Counted from the first letter of the stretch, positions 32,673-42,094 are shown. The stretch: DNA of 64,000 nucleotides from Pseudodesulfovibrio cashew (GCF_009762795.1 NZ_CP046400.1:2767501-2831500), one strand, 5' to 3'. Notes: a model not told the origin generated them from the sequence alone. Numbers and translations: made by a program.

Positions 32673-35324
32673 GTGCCGTCCATTGAAAATCTCATAAATG
32701 ACCTGCCGGAGATCAGCCAATCCCGTCTGGTGGCGTCCGGGTACGGCGTCTGGATTGTCTGGAAGGACAAACTCAACAACGCGGTAAAGAACACCCTGAG
32801 GGAATACGGCGCTCTGTGCGTGGCCGAGGAGTTGGACCAGGCCCTCTGGTTTTGCAATACCACTGAGGTGTTCCGTGCACTGGCCAGGCTCTACATATGG
32901 GCCCGCGTCAACCCCATGCCGGTCTCCTGCCAGGTGATCCCGCTGACCTTCCTGGTGGACTACGACATGAACTATTCCGTGTCCCTGTCGCCGGAGCTAG
33001 ATCACCAGGAAGCCTCTTCGCCCGGCGACCTTGAGATACTGATTCATCCCAAGCTCAAGAACACGGTAAACGACATCCTCGGCCTGTCGCTCCAGATTCG
33101 TGGAGGCATCCCGGGCCTGGCTCCCGTTGAATGGTTCACCATGGTGGCCGACCAGGGTCTGGACTACGAAACCTTCTGCAAGTGGTATTACATCATAAAG
33201 CCCCTGGGGAGCCTGTCGGAAAAGGAAGCCAACAAGGGGTGGAGGGAACTTGTCCTTGAGATCGTCGAGCTGTTGAGGAGGCTTGGGCTCCGCTACATCT
33301 CAGACATGGAGAAGGGCGCCCTTATTCTGCCTCTTGAGAGCTTCCAATTGCTCAGATCCTTTTGCAGCGAGATGTTGAAGTTGATCAAGCGGCTCAAGGA
33401 GGATCCGGAAGGGGGCTACTGGCCTGTGGTTATGGCCGCCGTTCCGCAGCAGGAGTACGAGTTCACCTCGGACCTGCCTCAGAAGATCGGCCTGGATTGG
33501 AACAGGCTTTCGCCCGATTACCCCCATGTGCGCTTGGTAGATGGCTTTCTCCTCTCCGAGTGGTTCTATATGAGCGAGACCCGCTACGGGGTCGATGCGG
33601 TTTCCCTGGACTCGTGGTGCACCTTGGCTCTGCGTGAGGACGGGGGACGGCTGGATCATGGGACCATGCAGGTGGCCTTGGCCCACACTTTGGTGAACGG
33701 CGAGAATTCCCATTGTTTCTATTGCGGTCAGACAGGGCACAAGCCAAGGGATTGCCCGTCCAAGCAGTTGGAAAAGCCCCATCCCAAGGTCTGGCAGGAG
33801 CTTGCCAAGACCGACGTGAAGGATTTCACCAAGGGGTTCAGCGGAGTCGACGCCGCCGTGGCGGAAGAGGACGGGAGCGGGTCCATGCTCAAGCTGCTCA
33901 GTTCCCACAAGGGGCTGGAAAGCCTCATGCTCCGTGCGGTGTATGAAATCAACGCGCCGGCCCAGTTGCGCTTTCTGCGGATCGTCTGGCGTACGAGGGC
34001 CAAGGATTGGGTGGAAGGCATGCGCCAATTGGCGCCCCAGGAAGGAGATTTCGTCTGGGACGCTCTCCAGAGGATCGAGAGCGGGGACCTCGAGAACGCC
34101 GAGGTACAGATCAAGGAGGCCCAGCTCAAGTACCCACGGAGCTACCAGCCTCATTCCCTCTGGGGATTCTGGACTATGGAGAGCGGTGATACGAATCAGG
34201 CGCTCTTTCATTGGCAGGAAGCCGAGCGCATGAGCTACACGCCGTTGCAGCAAGGTTATTTTTCCTATCTTCAGGCGCGGTTACTCGAGGTTGACGGCAA
34301 CTTGAAGGACGCCATCAACACGTATAAGCACGCCAATACCTATTCCCCCACCTGGGTCGATCCGGTCTACCGCCAGGGCGTGTGCATGGTAAAGATGGGG
34401 TTCACCGGCCAGGCCATGGACGTTTTCTCCGATCTCATCGAGCGAGACCCGCATATCTTCAACCGGATCCTCGTTGATCCCGAGTTGGACCGGGGCCGGG
34501 TCCAGCTCATGAGCGCGCTTTGGGAACGCTGGGCCGAGGCGGATGAAATGGTCTCCGCCGCAAAAGGGCGGGTCAGCGAGCTTCGGGACGATATTGCCCG
34601 GAGGTTCGACGAGAATCACAGTTATTACGAGCTGGGCCTGGAGGAGTTGGACCGGCTGGAGAAACTGGCCGTAACCAACAATTACGTGGCCTACCGGCAG
34701 TTGCTCCGGGGCACGGACAAATTCAAGCAGAATCTGGACGGTGAAGTCAGGCGTGAGATCAAACGGATCGACTCAAATCTGGATTACCAGGCTGAGCGAA
34801 TCCGGGACATCCAGCATGAGGCCGCCTGGTTCCCGTTTCCCAAGTTGTTGTTGGAGTTCAACAAGGACTTCAACTTCTGTGTGGACAAGATCAACTGGAT
34901 CAAAACGCAGCAGCTCAAGGAGCCCGACAAGTTCCGCAAGGCCCTCAAGTTCATTGACGAGATCGAGGAACACATAGAGTCCCTCCAGGGACGTCTGGTG
35001 ACCCTGCGCATCGTCCGCGACAGCACGCTGTTCGTTCTCATGCTGGGGCGCAATTTCATTTGGTTCGAACTGTTGGGCCTGGGCCTTGCCCTGGCCGCCA
35101 TCCCTGCGACCCTCTATTTCACCCAGGGGATGGAGGGGATATGGCTGCTGGACGCCATCCGAGAGCAGCGATGGGAGTTCTCCAAGGGTTTGGTGATCAT
35201 TATTAGCGTCCTTTGCCTGGTCCTGGCCGTACTCAAGAGCGGCATCACCTTCGATAAGCGAAAGCGTGAATTGTTCGACCAGATCGAAAAGGAGATGAGC
35301 AAGTCCGCGCCCAAGCGATACTGA
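32673..35324 (+). CDS. large TPR-containing membrane protein with CCHC zinc knuckle
   Basis: About 883 aa from GTG 32673, which follows GGGAGAG. In mid-protein is a retroviral-type zinc knuckle, C348-x2-C-x4-H-x4-C361 (HCFYCGQTGHKPRDCPSK). TPR-like helices follow (LWGFWTMESGDTNQALFHWQ, DAINTYKHANTYSPTWVDPV, GQAMDVFSDLIERDPHIF), then coiled coil, then two membrane segments near the C-terminus (FELLGLGLALAAIPATLYFT and GLVIIISVLCLVLAVL) and a basic end. CCHC knuckles normally bind single-stranded nucleic acid and are rare in bacteria. It stands alone between a GT2 gene and gpmA. Function unknown. Confidence 0.7.
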   Translation: MPSIENLINDLPEISQSRLVASGYGVWIVWKDKLNNAVKNTLREYGALCVAEELDQALWFCNTTEVFRALARLYIWARVNPMPVSCQVIPLTFLVDYDMNYSVSLSPELDHQEASSPGDLEILIHPKLKNTVNDILGLSLQIRGGIPGLAPVEWFTMVADQGLDYETFCKWYYIIKPLGSLSEKEANKGWRELVLEIVELLRRLGLRYISDMEKGALILPLESFQLLRSFCSEMLKLIKRLKEDPEGGYWPVVMAAVPQQEYEFTSDLPQKIGLDWNRLSPDYPHVRLVDGFLLSEWFYMSETRYGVDAVSLDSWCTLALREDGGRLDHGTMQVALAHTLVNGENSHCFYCGQTGHKPRDCPSKQLEKPHPKVWQELAKTDVKDFTKGFSGVDAAVAEEDGSGSMLKLLSSHKGLESLMLRAVYEINAPAQLRFLRIVWRTRAKDWVEGMRQLAPQEGDFVWDALQRIESGDLENAEVQIKEAQLKYPRSYQPHSLWGFWTMESGDTNQALFHWQEAERMSYTPLQQGYFSYLQARLLEVDGNLKDAINTYKHANTYSPTWVDPVYRQGVCMVKMGFTGQAMDVFSDLIERDPHIFNRILVDPELDRGRVQLMSALWERWAEADEMVSAAKGRVSELRDDIARRFDENHSYYELGLEELDRLEKLAVTNNYVAYRQLLRGTDKFKQNLDGEVRREIKRIDSNLDYQAERIRDIQHEAAWFPFPKLLLEFNKDFNFCVDKINWIKTQQLKEPDKFRKALKFIDEIEEHIESLQGRLVTLRIVRDSTLFVLMLGRNFIWFELLGLGLALAAIPATLYFTQGMEGIWLLDAIREQRWEFSKGLVIIISVLCLVLAVLKSGITFDKRKRELFDQIEKEMSKSAPKRY

Positions 35325-35401
35325 GCAGGGCTTCTCCTTCACATTGCCGCGCTTTGTGATATGTTGGCTCCATTAACAGGAAACAGGCATCGGAGGGCGG
35401 C

Positions 35402-36148
35402 ATGCACAAATTGGTACTTGTCCGGCACGGGCAGAGCGAGTGGAATCTATCCAACCGGTTCACAGGCTGGACCGACGTGGACCTCACCGAACAGGGTATC
35501 GGCGAGGCCGTTTCCGGCGGGAAGCTTTTGCGCGAGGCCGGTTTCAGCTTCGATGTGGCCCACACCTCTTTTTTGAAGCGAGCCATCCGCACCCTCTGGC
35601 TGATTCAGGATGAGATGGACCTGCTTTGGCTTCCGGTGCAAAAGACATGGCGGCTCAACGAGCGCCACTATGGCGCGCTGCAAGGGTTGAACAAGGCGGA
35701 GACCGCCGCCAAATATGGCGACGAACAGGTCTTTGTCTGGCGTCGCAGTTTCGACGTGCCTCCGCCGGAGCTCGACCCTTCAGATGAACGTTCGCCCGCC
35801 AACGACCCTCGCTATGCAACCCTCGCTCCTGAAGAAATTCCGTTGAGCGAATCCCTCAAAAAGACCATCGACCGGACAATGCCCTACTGGTTCAAGGTCA
35901 TCGAGCCGCAGATTCGGGCGGACCGTCGGGTGCTGATCGTGGCTCATGGCAACTCCCTGCGCGGCTTGGTAAAATACCTTGACGGCATGAGCGATGAGGA
36001 GATTACCCAACTGAATATACCCACCGGTGTGCCCCTGGTTTACGAGCTGGATGAGAACCTCAGGCCGCTTACCCATTACTACCTGGGCGATCCCGAAGCC
36101 GTGGCCAAGGCCGCCGAAGCGGTTGCCAATCAGGCCAAGGGAGGGTAA
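35402..36148 (+). CDS. gpmA: 2,3-bisphosphoglycerate-dependent phosphoglycerate mutase
   Basis: Interconverts 3- and 2-phosphoglycerate in glycolysis. The catalytic phosphohistidine is in [10 protein letters not shown], with [14 protein letters not shown], the [16 protein letters not shown] segment and the second His in [19 protein letters not shown]. At 248 aa it has the standard length. It is followed 12 bases later by mutY. Confidence 0.95.
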   Translation: MHKLVLVRHGQSEWNLSNRFTGWTDVDLTEQGIGEAVSGGKLLREAGFSFDVAHTSFLKRAIRTLWLIQDEMDLLWLPVQKTWRLNERHYGALQGLNKAETAAKYGDEQVFVWRRSFDVPPPELDPSDERSPANDPRYATLAPEEIPLSESLKKTIDRTMPYWFKVIEPQIRADRRVLIVAHGNSLRGLVKYLDGMSDEEITQLNIPTGVPLVYELDENLRPLTHYYLGDPEAVAKAAEAVANQAKGG

Positions 36149-36160
36149 TTCCCAACCGTC

Positions 36161-37261
36161 ATGGACGGAACACGATTCACCCGAAACCTGCTCGATTGGT
36201 ACGACGCCAATCGTCGCGATCTGCCTTGGCGCGACGACCCTGGTCCCTATCCCGTCTGGATTTCCGAGATAATGGCCCAGCAGACTCAGATGGACCGAGT
36301 GGTGGAATATCACCGGCGCTGGATGCGTCATTATCCCGACCCGGAAGCCTTGGCCAAGGCTCCGGAGGAAGCTGTGCTCAAGTCCTGGGAAGGGCTGGGT
36401 TACTACAACCGTGCCAGGAATATTCGCAAGGCTGCCGCACGCATCGTCGATGAGTTCGGCGGTGAGTTCCCTTCAGATCCGGCGGTCATCCGTTCTCTCC
36501 CTGGCATCGGCGAATACACGGCCGGTGCCATCGCCAGCATCGCCTTTGGTCAGCCCGTCCCTGCCATTGACGCCAACGTGCTACGTGTTTTCGCTCGCGT
36601 TTTGGATATCGATACTCCCATCCGGGAGAAGGCGGGCAGGGGGCAGGTCGAAGCGTGCGTGCGAGAACTGTTGCCCGAGGACCGGCCCGGCGACTTCAAC
36701 CAGGCGCTCATGGAGCTTGGGGCGCTGGTCTGCTCCCGGCTTCCCGATTGTCCGGTCTGCCCGGTCAAGGAACATTGTCTTGCCCATGCGCGGGGCACCA
36801 TCGGCGCGCGTCCCGTCCTGCCCCCGGGCAAGGACATCATCCGTATTAACATGGCCACAGGCGTGCTTGTTCACGAGGGACAGGCGCTCATACAGAAGCG
36901 CAGGCCCGACGACGTTTGGCCCGGACTGTGGGAATTTCCCGGTGGTTGCCTCGAACAGGGAGAAACCCCTGAGGAGGCGCTCGTGCGGGAATACCGTGAA
37001 GAGGTGGAGCTGGACGTGGTCCCCGAGGAGAAGATCACGGTGGTGGCTTATTCCTACACGCGTTATCGGGTGACCATGCATTGCTACCTGTGCCGTCCGG
37101 CCAACGGGGATGTTCCGGCTCCGGTTTTCAACGCGGCGGTGGAAGGTGGGTTTGTGCAACCTGCGTCCCTGGCGGATTATGCCTTCCCCTCCGGGCATCG
37201 TCGGCTCATCGATTTCATGCGCAACGATTTGCGTTTCGCTGAATTGTTCCGTCTCTCCTGA
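36161..37261 (+). CDS. mutY: A/G-specific adenine glycosylase with C-terminal NUDIX domain
   Basis: Removes adenine mispaired with 8-oxoguanine. The N-terminal HhH-GPD domain has LPWRDDPGPYPVWISEIMAQ, the LPGIGEYTAGAIASIAFG hairpin with the catalytic Asp in PAIDANVLRV, and a 4Fe-4S cluster loop (CSRLPDCPVCPVKEHC). The C-terminal NUDIX part recognises 8-oxoG (GLWEFPGGCLEQGETPEEAL). 366 aa. Confidence 0.95.
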   Translation: MDGTRFTRNLLDWYDANRRDLPWRDDPGPYPVWISEIMAQQTQMDRVVEYHRRWMRHYPDPEALAKAPEEAVLKSWEGLGYYNRARNIRKAAARIVDEFGGEFPSDPAVIRSLPGIGEYTAGAIASIAFGQPVPAIDANVLRVFARVLDIDTPIREKAGRGQVEACVRELLPEDRPGDFNQALMELGALVCSRLPDCPVCPVKEHCLAHARGTIGARPVLPPGKDIIRINMATGVLVHEGQALIQKRRPDDVWPGLWEFPGGCLEQGETPEEALVREYREEVELDVVPEEKITVVAYSYTRYRVTMHCYLCRPANGDVPAPVFNAAVEGGFVQPASLADYAFPSGHRRLIDFMRNDLRFAELFRLS

Positions 37262-37363
37262 TATCATCCCGTCATGCTTGGAGGTGTGGCCGTAGGCACG
37301 CCCCTTGCTTGTTTCCCTGCGCAGGCGTGTGTCCAGCCAAAACTTTGACGCAGGAGAAGCGAC

Positions 37364-38341
37364 ATGTCTTTCGGGCCAATCGAACAATATAACGCCCTGG
37401 CCGCCATGCAGTCAGGCAAGGGCGGCGGTAATCCCGTCCGCAACGTTCAATTGCAGGCGGCTTTCGATACTCAGATGCGCACGGCACAGAGTCTTTTCGG
37501 AGAAGGGTCTACAGAATACGGGGAGGGGAGCGCTTCCCGCGGGTTCGATATGGGCATCCTCAACGACGCCATGATGTTCGAAGCCCTGTCCACCATCTCC
37601 CGGCTGATGCGCGACGAGGCGGGGCTGCCGCGTCAGGTCGCCGTCTCTCGCAAGATGGCCGGGACCACGCAGGCCCCTGTTGCCGCGCCACTGCCTGAAG
37701 CCCCTAATGTCGGTAGCCTGTCGGCTCGTTTCGAGTCCGGTAGCGACGGCGTTGCCACCATAGGCTACGACCGCGTTGGTGGCACCTCCTACGGCAAGTA
37801 TCAGATTGCGTCCAAGCCCGGCAGTATGGACCGTTTCCTGACTTATCTCGACGCGGAAGCGCCGGAGCTCGCCACCCGCTTGCGTCAGGCCGGTCCAACC
37901 GACACCGGTTCCAAGGAAGGCGGCATGCCTGAGGCCTGGAAGGAGATTGCCGCGCAGCAGCCCGAGCGGTTTGAAAAATTACAGCATGATTTCATAGCCA
38001 CCGAGACCTATGATCCGGCCCGCAACATGATTTTCAAGCAGACCGGACTGGATTTCGACAATGCACCGCCCGCCCTGCGCGAGGTCCTCTGGTCCACGGC
38101 TGTCCAGCATGGCCCCACGGGCGCGGCCCGCATTTTCAACAAAGTCATAGATCGGTTCGTCGGACAGGTAAGCGAAGGCAAGTTCGACGCCAAGCTTATT
38201 GAGGGCGTCTACGATACGCGCAAGACCCAGTTCGGTTCCTCTACGCAACGGGTGCGCAGGGCCGTGGCCAATCGCCTGAATGAGGAAAAACAGATCGCCC
38301 TGAACATGCTGGGCGAGACCAGCCTCAACCGGATCGTGTAG
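37364..38341 (+). CDS. VgrG3-like C-terminal-domain peptidoglycan hydrolase-like protein
   Basis: The N-terminal 120 residues are low in hydrophobic content, Gly/Ala-rich and without signal peptide. The rest resembles the C-terminal lysozyme-like domain of VgrG3 and related phage or secretion-system hydrolases: LSARFESGSDGVATIGYD, GGTSYGKYQIASKPGSM, and WSTAVQHGPTGAARIF. The Glu of RFESG is the likely catalytic acid. No VgrG spike or type VI genes are nearby. ATG at 37364 follows AGGAG. It might be exported by a flagellar-type route, or be a cytoplasmic chaperone-dependent hydrolase. A terminator follows. Confidence 0.65.
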   Translation: MSFGPIEQYNALAAMQSGKGGGNPVRNVQLQAAFDTQMRTAQSLFGEGSTEYGEGSASRGFDMGILNDAMMFEALSTISRLMRDEAGLPRQVAVSRKMAGTTQAPVAAPLPEAPNVGSLSARFESGSDGVATIGYDRVGGTSYGKYQIASKPGSMDRFLTYLDAEAPELATRLRQAGPTDTGSKEGGMPEAWKEIAAQQPERFEKLQHDFIATETYDPARNMIFKQTGLDFDNAPPALREVLWSTAVQHGPTGAARIFNKVIDRFVGQVSEGKFDAKLIEGVYDTRKTQFGSSTQRVRRAVANRLNEEKQIALNMLGETSLNRIV

Positions 38342-38365
38342 GGCGTTTCCAAGAACAGTTTTTTC

Positions 38366-38393
38366 AGGCCGGGTATGTTGCCCGGCCTTTTTT
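38366..38393 (+). terminator. rho-independent terminator
   Basis: AGGCCGGG-N8-CCCGGCCT followed by six T, after the hydrolase gene and at the end of the convergent NFACT gene. Confidence 0.85.
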
Positions 38394-39910
38394 CATGCCA
38401 GCTTTTCTTCGAGGGACGGGTCCAGGTCCACGCGCAGGGAGCCCTGCTTGGCGTCGACCATGACCTGGCCCTGAGCGAACCCCTTGACCTTGCGCACGTC
38501 CTTGACCAGGGCGTACATGATCTCAGCCTTGCCGTCGTCCCGGCGATAGCTCTTCAGGCCGCAGAGGATGGCCGCCTCGGCCAGGGTGGATTCCGGCACC
38601 TCGTGGCCGGGGTGATCCCGCTTGAGGATTACGTGCGAGCTGGGGCCGTCCGCAATGTGAAACCAGTAGTCGAAGGGCGAGGCCGCCTTGCTCAACATCT
38701 GGTGGTTGGCCTGCTTGTTCTTGCCCCTGATGATTGTGAAACCGTCTGACGATCGGAACAGGGACACGGCCAGACCCTTGTAGCGCTTTGGCAGCGGCGG
38801 TGGGCCATCCGGTCCGCGTTCCTCTTTTGACGGGAGTTGGAACTCAGGCAGGGTGCCGTCCTCCAGCCGCTTCAGTTCGGCCAGCAGCTCCTTGCGTCGA
38901 CGTCGAATATGCGGAAAGCCTCGTTCCGCCTTGTCCGCCATCCTGAAGTAGCGTTCCATGTTTTCGGTGGGGGTCAGGTGGGGGTTGAGCTCCACAGTCA
39001 TTTCACCGAGTTCCGGATGGGTAACCGTGACCGTTTCCAGCCCTTCCTTGTCCTTGAATCGGTAAAGCTCCGCCTGCATGGCTTCGGCCTTGCGCTTTTC
39101 GGCGGCCAGCTTCTGCAGTCGAGCCTCTTCTTCGTCCAGCCGGGCGAGGTTTCGCCGGACTTTTTTGCGCGCCCGCTTCAGCAGGGTCTGGGCGGGTTTT
39201 TCCTCTTCCATTTCCATCAGCGGAAACAGAGTTCGTTCGCCATGGGCGTTGGCTGCATCCAGAGCCGAGGAAAAGCAATCCTCCTCCTTGGCGCCCGTGG
39301 ACCAGGCAAGGGGCGGTTGCCAGCCTCGAGCCGTCTGCGCCAGATAAAAGTTCTGCGTGGTGCCGCTCGCCACGGAAAGATAGAGCCCCAGCGCTTCGTT
39401 GTGGTCCAGTTTGGTCAAGGCCTTGCGCAGGGGAGGGGAGATGTGGGGATACTCGCGCCAGATTTCCTCGTCGGCCAGGACGTCCTCCAAAGCGGGCCAT
39501 TCTGGCTGAGCGTCGAATTCAGGGGGGAGTTCGTCGGCGAGTTCCATGCCGTTTCGCGCGTCCAGGATGAGGAACGGGCCGCACGGAGGATCGGAGCGCG
39601 GAGACAGCTCCAAGGCGAGGCGGAGATTGGGCCAGTCCGTGTGGAATCCGAGGATGCGGCGATTGCGCAACCTCTTCCGGAACCACATGGCCATGGCCGG
39701 AACCTGCTGTGGATTGACCGGTTTGATGGGGGAAATAAAAAGATGGCCCGCCGGTTTGGCGGGCCTAAAGAGCAGGTGCATGGGCTCGCCCGGATTCTGG
39801 ATTTTAATGGTCCAGACGCCAGGAGCCGGGCCGAATACCTTGTCTATCCGGCGGTCTGTCAGCAGGGTGCCCAACTCGGCTGCGAGGAAGCGGAAAAAAT
39901 TTGCCTCCAT
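38393..39910 (-). CDS. NFACT-family (RqcH-like) protein
   Basis: The N-terminal NFACT-N domain (MEANFFRFLAAELGTLLTDR, GEPMHLLFRPAKPAGHLFIS) is followed by a long coiled coil (KVRRNLARLDEEEARLQKLA) and a C-terminal NFACT-R domain (FDYWFHIADGPSSHVILKRD, then ILCGLKSYRRDDGKAEIMYA). RqcH relatives bind stalled large ribosomal subunits and recruit alanyl-tRNA. At 505 aa it is a little shorter than RqcH. It lies 33 bases downstream of dksA on the same strand. Confidence 0.85.
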   Translation of the reverse strand: MEANFFRFLAAELGTLLTDRRIDKVFGPAPGVWTIKIQNPGEPMHLLFRPAKPAGHLFISPIKPVNPQQVPAMAMWFRKRLRNRRILGFHTDWPNLRLALELSPRSDPPCGPFLILDARNGMELADELPPEFDAQPEWPALEDVLADEEIWREYPHISPPLRKALTKLDHNEALGLYLSVASGTTQNFYLAQTARGWQPPLAWSTGAKEEDCFSSALDAANAHGERTLFPLMEMEEEKPAQTLLKRARKKVRRNLARLDEEEARLQKLAAEKRKAEAMQAELYRFKDKEGLETVTVTHPELGEMTVELNPHLTPTENMERYFRMADKAERGFPHIRRRRKELLAELKRLEDGTLPEFQLPSKEERGPDGPPPLPKRYKGLAVSLFRSSDGFTIIRGKNKQANHQMLSKAASPFDYWFHIADGPSSHVILKRDHPGHEVPESTLAEAAILCGLKSYRRDDGKAEIMYALVKDVRKVKGFAQGQVMVDAKQGSLRVDLDPSLEEKLA

Positions 39911-39943
39911 GGCGGTTCGGGCACAGGCGGTGCGGTCGGGCGG

Positions 39944-40306
39944 CTAGTCGCCGCGAACGGCTTCGTCCGCTTCCTGCTTGCTTTTACAGTTGATGCACAG
40001 CGTAGTCATGGGGCGGGCCTTGAGGCGCGCGATGGAGATATCGTCGCCGCACTCCTGGCAGATGCCGTATTCCCCGTCCTCGATGCGCTCCACTGCCTTC
40101 TGGATTTTCTTTACCAGCTTGCGCTCGCGGTCACGCAGACGCAGTGTAAAGGCGCGGTCGGATTCCGCGGTGGCGCGATCCGCCGGATCGGCGTAGACCT
40201 CGCCGGACTCGGTCATGTCTTCAATGGTCTCCTCGCTCTTCCTGAGCGTATCGTCCAGCATGCCGGTAAGCATGTCCTTGAAAAACTGCAGATCTTTCTG
40301 TTCCAT
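39944..40306 (-). CDS. DksA/TraR-family RNA-polymerase-binding protein
   Basis: 120 aa from ATG 40306, which follows GGGAG. The coiled-coil N-terminus carries an acidic tip (DPADRATAESDR), and the C-terminus a four-Cys zinc finger (CQECG and CINCK). It modulates rRNA promoters with ppGpp. A short inverted repeat, GGTGG-N5-CCACC (40335-40349), lies in its leader. The upstream region 40307-40523 also contains a 13-base palindrome. Confidence 0.85.
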   Translation of the reverse strand: MEQKDLQFFKDMLTGMLDDTLRKSEETIEDMTESGEVYADPADRATAESDRAFTLRLRDRERKLVKKIQKAVERIEDGEYGICQECGDDISIARLKARPMTTLCINCKSKQEADEAVRGD

Positions 40307-40400
40307 ATTTTGCTCCCTTTGGGTGCAACCAGTCGGTGGGAGTACCACCAATTGAAATTACTAAATTAAAGCGCGTAGGTATACCAAAAACGCACTAAAA

Positions 40401-40413
40401 GTAAAGTCTTTAC
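40401..40413. promoter_or_regulatory. 13-base palindrome between dksA and the tRNA cluster
   Basis: GTAAAG-T-CTTTAC is a perfect inverted repeat in the AT-rich divergent region. It may be a regulator site for dksA or the tRNA transcript. Evidence is symmetry only. Confidence 0.35.
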
Positions 40414-40477
40414 ATTAGGTGAAAAATTCCAGGTGGTTCTTTATTGTATATATGAGAGGAAAAAAGAAAAAATACCC

Positions 40478-40506
40478 TTGACACCTACTGGAGGCGCGGG
40501 TAAACA
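40478..40506 (+). promoter_or_regulatory. promoter of the tRNA-Gly/Cys cluster
   Basis: TTGACA at 40478-40483 is a consensus -35. After 17 bases TAAACA (40501-40506) is a moderate -10, 18 bases before the first tRNA. Confidence 0.5.
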
Positions 40507-40523
40507 GTGGTTCGCTTTTGAGC

Positions 40524-40598
<75 letters not shown>

Positions 40599-40603
40599 AA
40601 AGA

Positions 40604-40678
<75 letters not shown>

Positions 40679-40682
40679 TTTA

Positions 40683-40757
<75 letters not shown>

Positions 40758-40765
40758 GACATACC

Positions 40766-40790
40766 GGCCGGTCCTTCGGGACCGGCCTTT
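40766..40790 (+). terminator. hairpin terminator with UUCG loop
   Basis: GGCCGGTCC-TTCG-GGACCGGCC followed by TTT, between tRNA-Gly copies 2 and 3. The T-run is short, so read-through or processing is possible. Confidence 0.6.
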
Positions 40791-40795
40791 CCCAG

Positions 40796-40870
<75 letters not shown>

Positions 40871-40878
40871 GAAATTTC

Positions 40879-40907
40879 AAGCCGGCCCTTCGTGGGCCGG
40901 CTTTTTT
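40879..40907 (+). terminator. rho-independent terminator of tRNA cluster
   Basis: AAGCCGGCCC-N5-GGGCCGGCTT followed by a T-run. Confidence 0.85.
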
Positions 40908-40986
40908 CATTTTCTTTCAGGTCGGTTGAGTCCTGTTTTGGGCGAAGTGCTTTTTTTTGTCCGGAAAAGGGGTGGTCCGGTATGGT

Positions 40987-41037
40987 CCCTGCAAATCGCA
41001 GGGAAACGGAAAACATTTCCCCTACCGGCGTGAGCCG
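40987..41037 (+). promoter_or_regulatory. leader with mutually exclusive hairpins
   Basis: CCCTGC (40987-40992) pairs with GCAGGG (40998-41003). The same GGG also opens GGGAAA (41001-41006), which pairs with TTTCCC (41016-41021). A third stem, CGGC-GTGA-GCCG, follows at 41026-41037, ten bases before the next ATG. Overlapping alternative stems in front of a gene suggest an attenuator or an unassigned riboswitch. I do not recognise a known class. Confidence 0.35.
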
Positions 41038-41047
41038 CTGAAAGCTT

Positions 41048-42073
41048 ATGAAGAATACAGATTCATCCCCTGTCTCCGCGTCGCGGACTGGCCAGTTTGA
41101 TGGCTTGTACCTCAATGGTTCCCCGCTTGTTTCGGTGGGTATGCAGGCCCGCAATTTCACCGCTTCAATTTGTGGTTCCGAACTCGGCATCGCTCCGGAG
41201 TTCTATTCGTCGGAGAGTCTGGCCGATGACATTGAGCGGCTGTGCGACCCTGACCAACCGCTGGATGACGCCCGTTTTCTCAACGTGGCAGTGAAGTATT
41301 TCTTTGCCTACGTACATGACGGCGCACACCTGGAGCGGGTGGAGTACGGCGATATCGCATCGCTTTTCGAGCGGTTCTCCCGCCATCTATCCCTGAACGA
41401 GCCTGGTGACGACGTGGAGCTCATGAACCTGATGCGCCAGTGGTCGCCGGTTCTTCGGGTGCTGGCGGATGCGCCGCGTGCGGCCCACATCATGCGTGCG
41501 GTGGCCGGGCAGGTCGACGCGCCCCGTGCCATGGGCGGCCCGTATGTGGGCGTGGACATTGGCGCGGGTACGGGCATCATGCTTCTGGCCCAGCAGATTC
41601 AGGCCCGCCGCAACGGCTTCGCTGACATCAGGACGTTGGGGTTTCAGTCAGATCCTCTCTCGGGTGAGCGGACCCACGATCTGGTGCACTCCCTGGGTAT
41701 GGGCGGCGTCATGCTTGCGGACCCGGCAAGGGAAGGCGCTTACGGCATGCTGCGTGGGCGTCCTGTCAGTCACGTCGCCAACGAAATGGCGGCGGGCATC
41801 CAGCAGACTCTGGATCACGGTAATTTCTTCGGCAAGTATGAGGCGTTTTTTACCGCCGTGGGCGACGCGTCGGATCGGGCGATCTTTTTCCCGGAAGGAA
41901 TTATTGCCCACAGCGGGGCCGAGGGTATGTCGGTCATCCTGACAAGGGAGAATGGATTCAGTGCGCCTGCCGGTTGCGGCCGGACCGGGCTGGTCCCCCA
42001 GGCGCTGATCCTCGGGGGTGAGGTCGTGCCAGTGCATAAGCTTGGGCAGGATTTCTACGCTTACCTGACCTGA
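41048..42073 (+). CDS. hypothetical protein with Rossmann/methyltransferase-like motif
   Basis: 341 aa, no signal peptide. The centre holds YVGVDIGAGTGIMLLAQQ, which looks like motif I of class I AdoMet-dependent methyltransferases (V-D-x-G-x-G-x-G). The N-terminal 130 residues are helical (DIERLCDPDQPLDDARFLNV). The rest is Gly/Ala-rich without further family motifs I can name. The ribosome binding site is weak and may be masked in the upstream hairpins. Methyltransferase function is only a suggestion. Confidence 0.6.
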   Translation: MKNTDSSPVSASRTGQFDGLYLNGSPLVSVGMQARNFTASICGSELGIAPEFYSSESLADDIERLCDPDQPLDDARFLNVAVKYFFAYVHDGAHLERVEYGDIASLFERFSRHLSLNEPGDDVELMNLMRQWSPVLRVLADAPRAAHIMRAVAGQVDAPRAMGGPYVGVDIGAGTGIMLLAQQIQARRNGFADIRTLGFQSDPLSGERTHDLVHSLGMGGVMLADPAREGAYGMLRGRPVSHVANEMAAGIQQTLDHGNFFGKYEAFFTAVGDASDRAIFFPEGIIAHSGAEGMSVILTRENGFSAPAGCGRTGLVPQALILGGEVVPVHKLGQDFYAYLT

Positions 42074-42076
42074 TCT

Positions 42077-42093
42077 GCCCGGTTTGGGCTTTT
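42077..42093 (+). terminator. weak hairpin terminator
   Basis: GCCC-GGTTT-GGGC followed by TTTTCC, between two convergent genes. The stem is only four pairs. Confidence 0.35.
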
Positions 42094-42094
42094 C

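Noticed and set aside
38837-40369. Plus-strand ORF of 510 codons opposite the NFACT and dksA genes
   Set aside because: Runs across two supported genes on the other strand; no domain.
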